Below are positions 63,101 to 64,000 of a stretch of DNA of 64,000 nucleotides, one piece after another. Numbering within the stretch: position 1 is the stretch's first letter; the number at the start of each line of letters is the position of its first letter. Made by a program: the position numbers and the translations under genes. The notes under the pieces are model-generated. The model saw only the letters and a program-made list of their open reading frames with translations, was not told where the DNA came from and made no database searches. The stretch comes from Bog-366 sp963722555 (lineage in GTDB: Bacteria > Acidobacteriota > Terriglobia > UBA7540): contig CAVRNQ010000006.1 in assembly GCA_963722555.1 (NCBI GenBank), positions 930,001 through 994,000 on the forward strand, written 5' to 3'.

Positions 63101-63827
63101 TGTAGTTGTTCTGCATGATCTTGAATTCCTGCACGGCGTCCACAGAAGGCGTGTAGAGAAGGGTGTTGATGGCAGTGTTGGGTTCATAACTGGTGGCAGC
63201 GACGCCATCAATCAGGACTTCCGTCACGGCGTTCCGTCCACCATTGGAGGAGAAGTTGTTGCCACCGTTGGAGGGGCCGAACGTGGCGCCCGGCGCCTGG
63301 ATGACTCCAGGAGCCATAAAGGCCAGATCGAATACCGCGCGGCCGACCAGGGGAAGATCGTTAATCATGGCTCGGTCCACTTCCTGGCCCGTAACGGCGT
63401 CCTGGGTGGAAAGAATCGGCGCGGCGGCGATCACCTCGATGGCCTGAGCCGTCGTTCCGAGGGCCAGGCGAACGTCCACCGAAACCCTGGCCCCGACGTC
63501 CACCACAATGTTGCCCTGGACGAAGGTCTTAAACCCGGGAGCGTCCACGGCAATTTTGTAAGTGCTGGGGAGAAGGTTGCTGATCACAAAGCGCCCCACG
63601 GCATCCGTTGTCGCAGGGTAGTCGTAGCCCTTGTTCATATCGGTTAATACAACCTTGGCCGCCGGCACCACGGCTCCGGTCTGGTCAGAGACGACGCCCG
63701 TCAATGAGCCGGAGGTGACTTGCGCCCAGGCTGAGATGGGAACACATCCAAAGAGACAAATGACCACGAGTGCTGACCATGCCCAGTTACGAGCGGTTTG
63801 GCCAGCCCTCCAAGCGCGCTTCTGCAT
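60117..63827 (-). CDS. TonB-dependent receptor, Oar type with carboxypeptidase-regulatory N-terminal domain
   Basis: 1236 residues. Signal peptide (WSALVVICLFGCVPISAWAQ), carboxypeptidase-regulatory-like domain (LTGVVSDQTGAVVPAAKVVL, about 40-125), plug domain (SNGGRNAVTEVLIDGVAA) and a long barrel ending MALKIYF with a terminal Phe. It belongs to the same family as the receptor at 38047 but they differ along most of the barrel, so ligands probably differ. AGGAGG lies 8 bases before the ATG inside the palindrome TCCTCCTTAGGAGG-like stretch at 63836-63850. A terminator follows its stop. Confidence 0.93.
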   Translation of the reverse strand: MQKRAWRAGQTARNWAWSALVVICLFGCVPISAWAQVTSGSLTGVVSDQTGAVVPAAKVVLTDMNKGYDYPATTDAVGRFVISNLLPSTYKIAVDAPGFKTFVQGNIVVDVGARVSVDVRLALGTTAQAIEVIAAAPILSTQDAVTGQEVDRAMINDLPLVGRAVFDLAFMAPGVIQAPGATFGPSNGGNNFSSNGGRNAVTEVLIDGVAATSYEPNTAINTLLYTPSVDAVQEFKIMQNNYTAEEGFTGNTYINMVLRSGTNAYHGSVYEFLRNDKLDANNWFSNQAGGKIPPLRRNQYGLTFGGPIKKDKTFFFVDWDATREHSGQTHNAGVPDAAEKIGDFRELCARQSGTFDAQGICSNGDGQLWDPYSGVYVAGTGRELQTPIPFNNLGTFISAGNPNLTGTGYQLAPVAGNLIDPVASKMIQYFPAPNVNVGTSQYDPYNNWSASGINSGGNDQFDVRIDQRFTEKTAFNARGSYAQGPYHGMNCFGNALDPCTQGPGVGGARSVAMSLNHTFSPNTLFNVSVGFTRGLSDTKGIAQDYPNFDPITTLGLPAYMIDSGIIGAPVIDLYGGYATAAGGEAIGAQAWSVYKNGNQVYHLLATLTHVKGRHEIKTGGEWRENQMNWFQVGPSEGLEVYDQYSTSQYPWWGGGDALASFLTGTGSPNQWGQYEIDSHFSTQNYRWGGFIQDNWRATDKLTVNAGLRYDLEIPRTERYNRGSWLDPTMPIPIHPAAVDAASWPSALPLPNVTSPVGGLIFLSDKQRHPVDTYYRDIGPRLSLAYKLDNSTVLRAGYGLFYNPTQWGTTGAGPVGGEGFLSTTGWNTTMNGDGVTPWARFSDPYPGGPLLPTGSSLGNLTNLGAGINEPERNANIPPYTQTWSFGFQRQVSGNWLIDMNYVGTKGTHLYYHYAGDMNHFGTWVEKEATDSDLRTALGTYVPNPYYGIITTPGSGMTGPTISASQLIRPFPQFSGISQPNPPWANSIYNAYQLKVEKRMSNGLAMLVTYTISKSIDDASVSTSTEWLGGFGQLRDPNNLKLERALSEWDIPQVFQFGYLYTLPIGKGKRWGGSWNPYVNAILGGWQTNGIWRFDNGQPIHIGLSGGVAPATYAADEPNQTGPLIVNPKSKWFTDGYFANPNTALWVPPNWTIGNAPRMEPNVRLPGTRNAALSVFKEISLNKMREGSKLEFRVESFNALNHPQFGNIATTFNAGGFGNVQSQVNSPREVQMALKIYF

Positions 63828-64000
63828 GTGAGAAACCTCCTAAGGAGGACCCGACGATTGCAAGGAATACGCAGTAATCAGTGACAACAACGGGAAGGGG
63901 GTTGTTCGCGGAGCGGAACCCAAAACATTTCAATGAAAGACTCCCGAACATCGCTCCTTCCATCGGCTGGCGAGGGCTCCAACCGAGCGCAGCCTATTCC
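63828..64000. other. Upstream region of the second TonB receptor, cut by the window end
   Basis: 173 bases. It carries the ribosome binding site of the receptor gene and no visible copy of the CAACAA-ATAG element on the relevant strand. Nothing else was recognised. Confidence 0.4.

Overview
The window reads as chromosomal DNA of a soil-type Acidobacteriota (Bryobacterales/Solibacter-like; inferred). The signs are high G+C, two very large Oar-type TonB-dependent receptors, many Tat-exported sugar enzymes, large TPR proteins, a TPR/FG-GAP/ASPIC protein, a zinc-ribbon Ser/Thr kinase, and dispersed palindromic repeats of the 'GAGCGAAGCGAAGAATCT' type. No rRNA, tRNA, CRISPR array, phage or intact IS element was seen.

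Layout. 67-7250 is a Tat-rich carbohydrate block: a corrinoid/UROD-type protein, TIM-barrel isomerase, enolase-superfamily enzyme and Gfo/Idh oxidoreductase on the minus strand, then a GH29 fucosidase. 7613-9499 is a kinase fused to a formylglycine-enzyme-like (FGE) fold. 9500-12340 is a lower-G+C accessory patch with a HEPN-type protein, unknown genes, small ORFs and repeats. 12344-18643 has mmsA, a 33-aa membrane ORF in front of a RhaT-like transporter, a Gfo/Idh gene inside a mirrored set of inverted repeats, and an EamA transporter. 18755-23371 is a minus-strand operon with ATGA overlaps: cupin phosphoglucose isomerase, ROK sugar kinase, a truncated mannose-6-phosphate-isomerase-like gene, and GH116. 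25054-32440 is a plus-strand catabolic cluster: FGGY kinase, class II aldolase, PLP enzyme, cyclase, isomerase, DhaK, DhaL. 32761-37695 holds an APC permease, an SDR, another Gfo/Idh, a broken SDR and an AraC regulator.

38047-56213 resembles a polysaccharide-utilisation locus: TonB receptor with terminator, three secreted apiosidase-like TIM-barrel proteins (two are tandem paralogues), TPR proteins, the TPR/FG-GAP/ASPIC protein, a mutarotase, a UROD pseudogene and a GH36-like enzyme. 56214-57125 is a repeat island. 57126-63827 holds a large TPR protein and a second TonB receptor with its own terminator.

Inferred logic: outer-membrane receptors import plant or microbial glycans. Periplasmic glycosidases, oxidoreductases and isomerases process them. 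The cytoplasmic isomerase-kinase-aldolase set then yields triose phosphate. A promoter-like element with fixed geometry lies in front of the FGGY cluster, the Gfo/Idh gene at 35417 and the TonB receptor at 38047, which suggests these units are co-regulated. Several genes are remnants (21520, 36606, 53630) and the window carries several MITE-like palindromes, so this region has been remodelled repeatedly.
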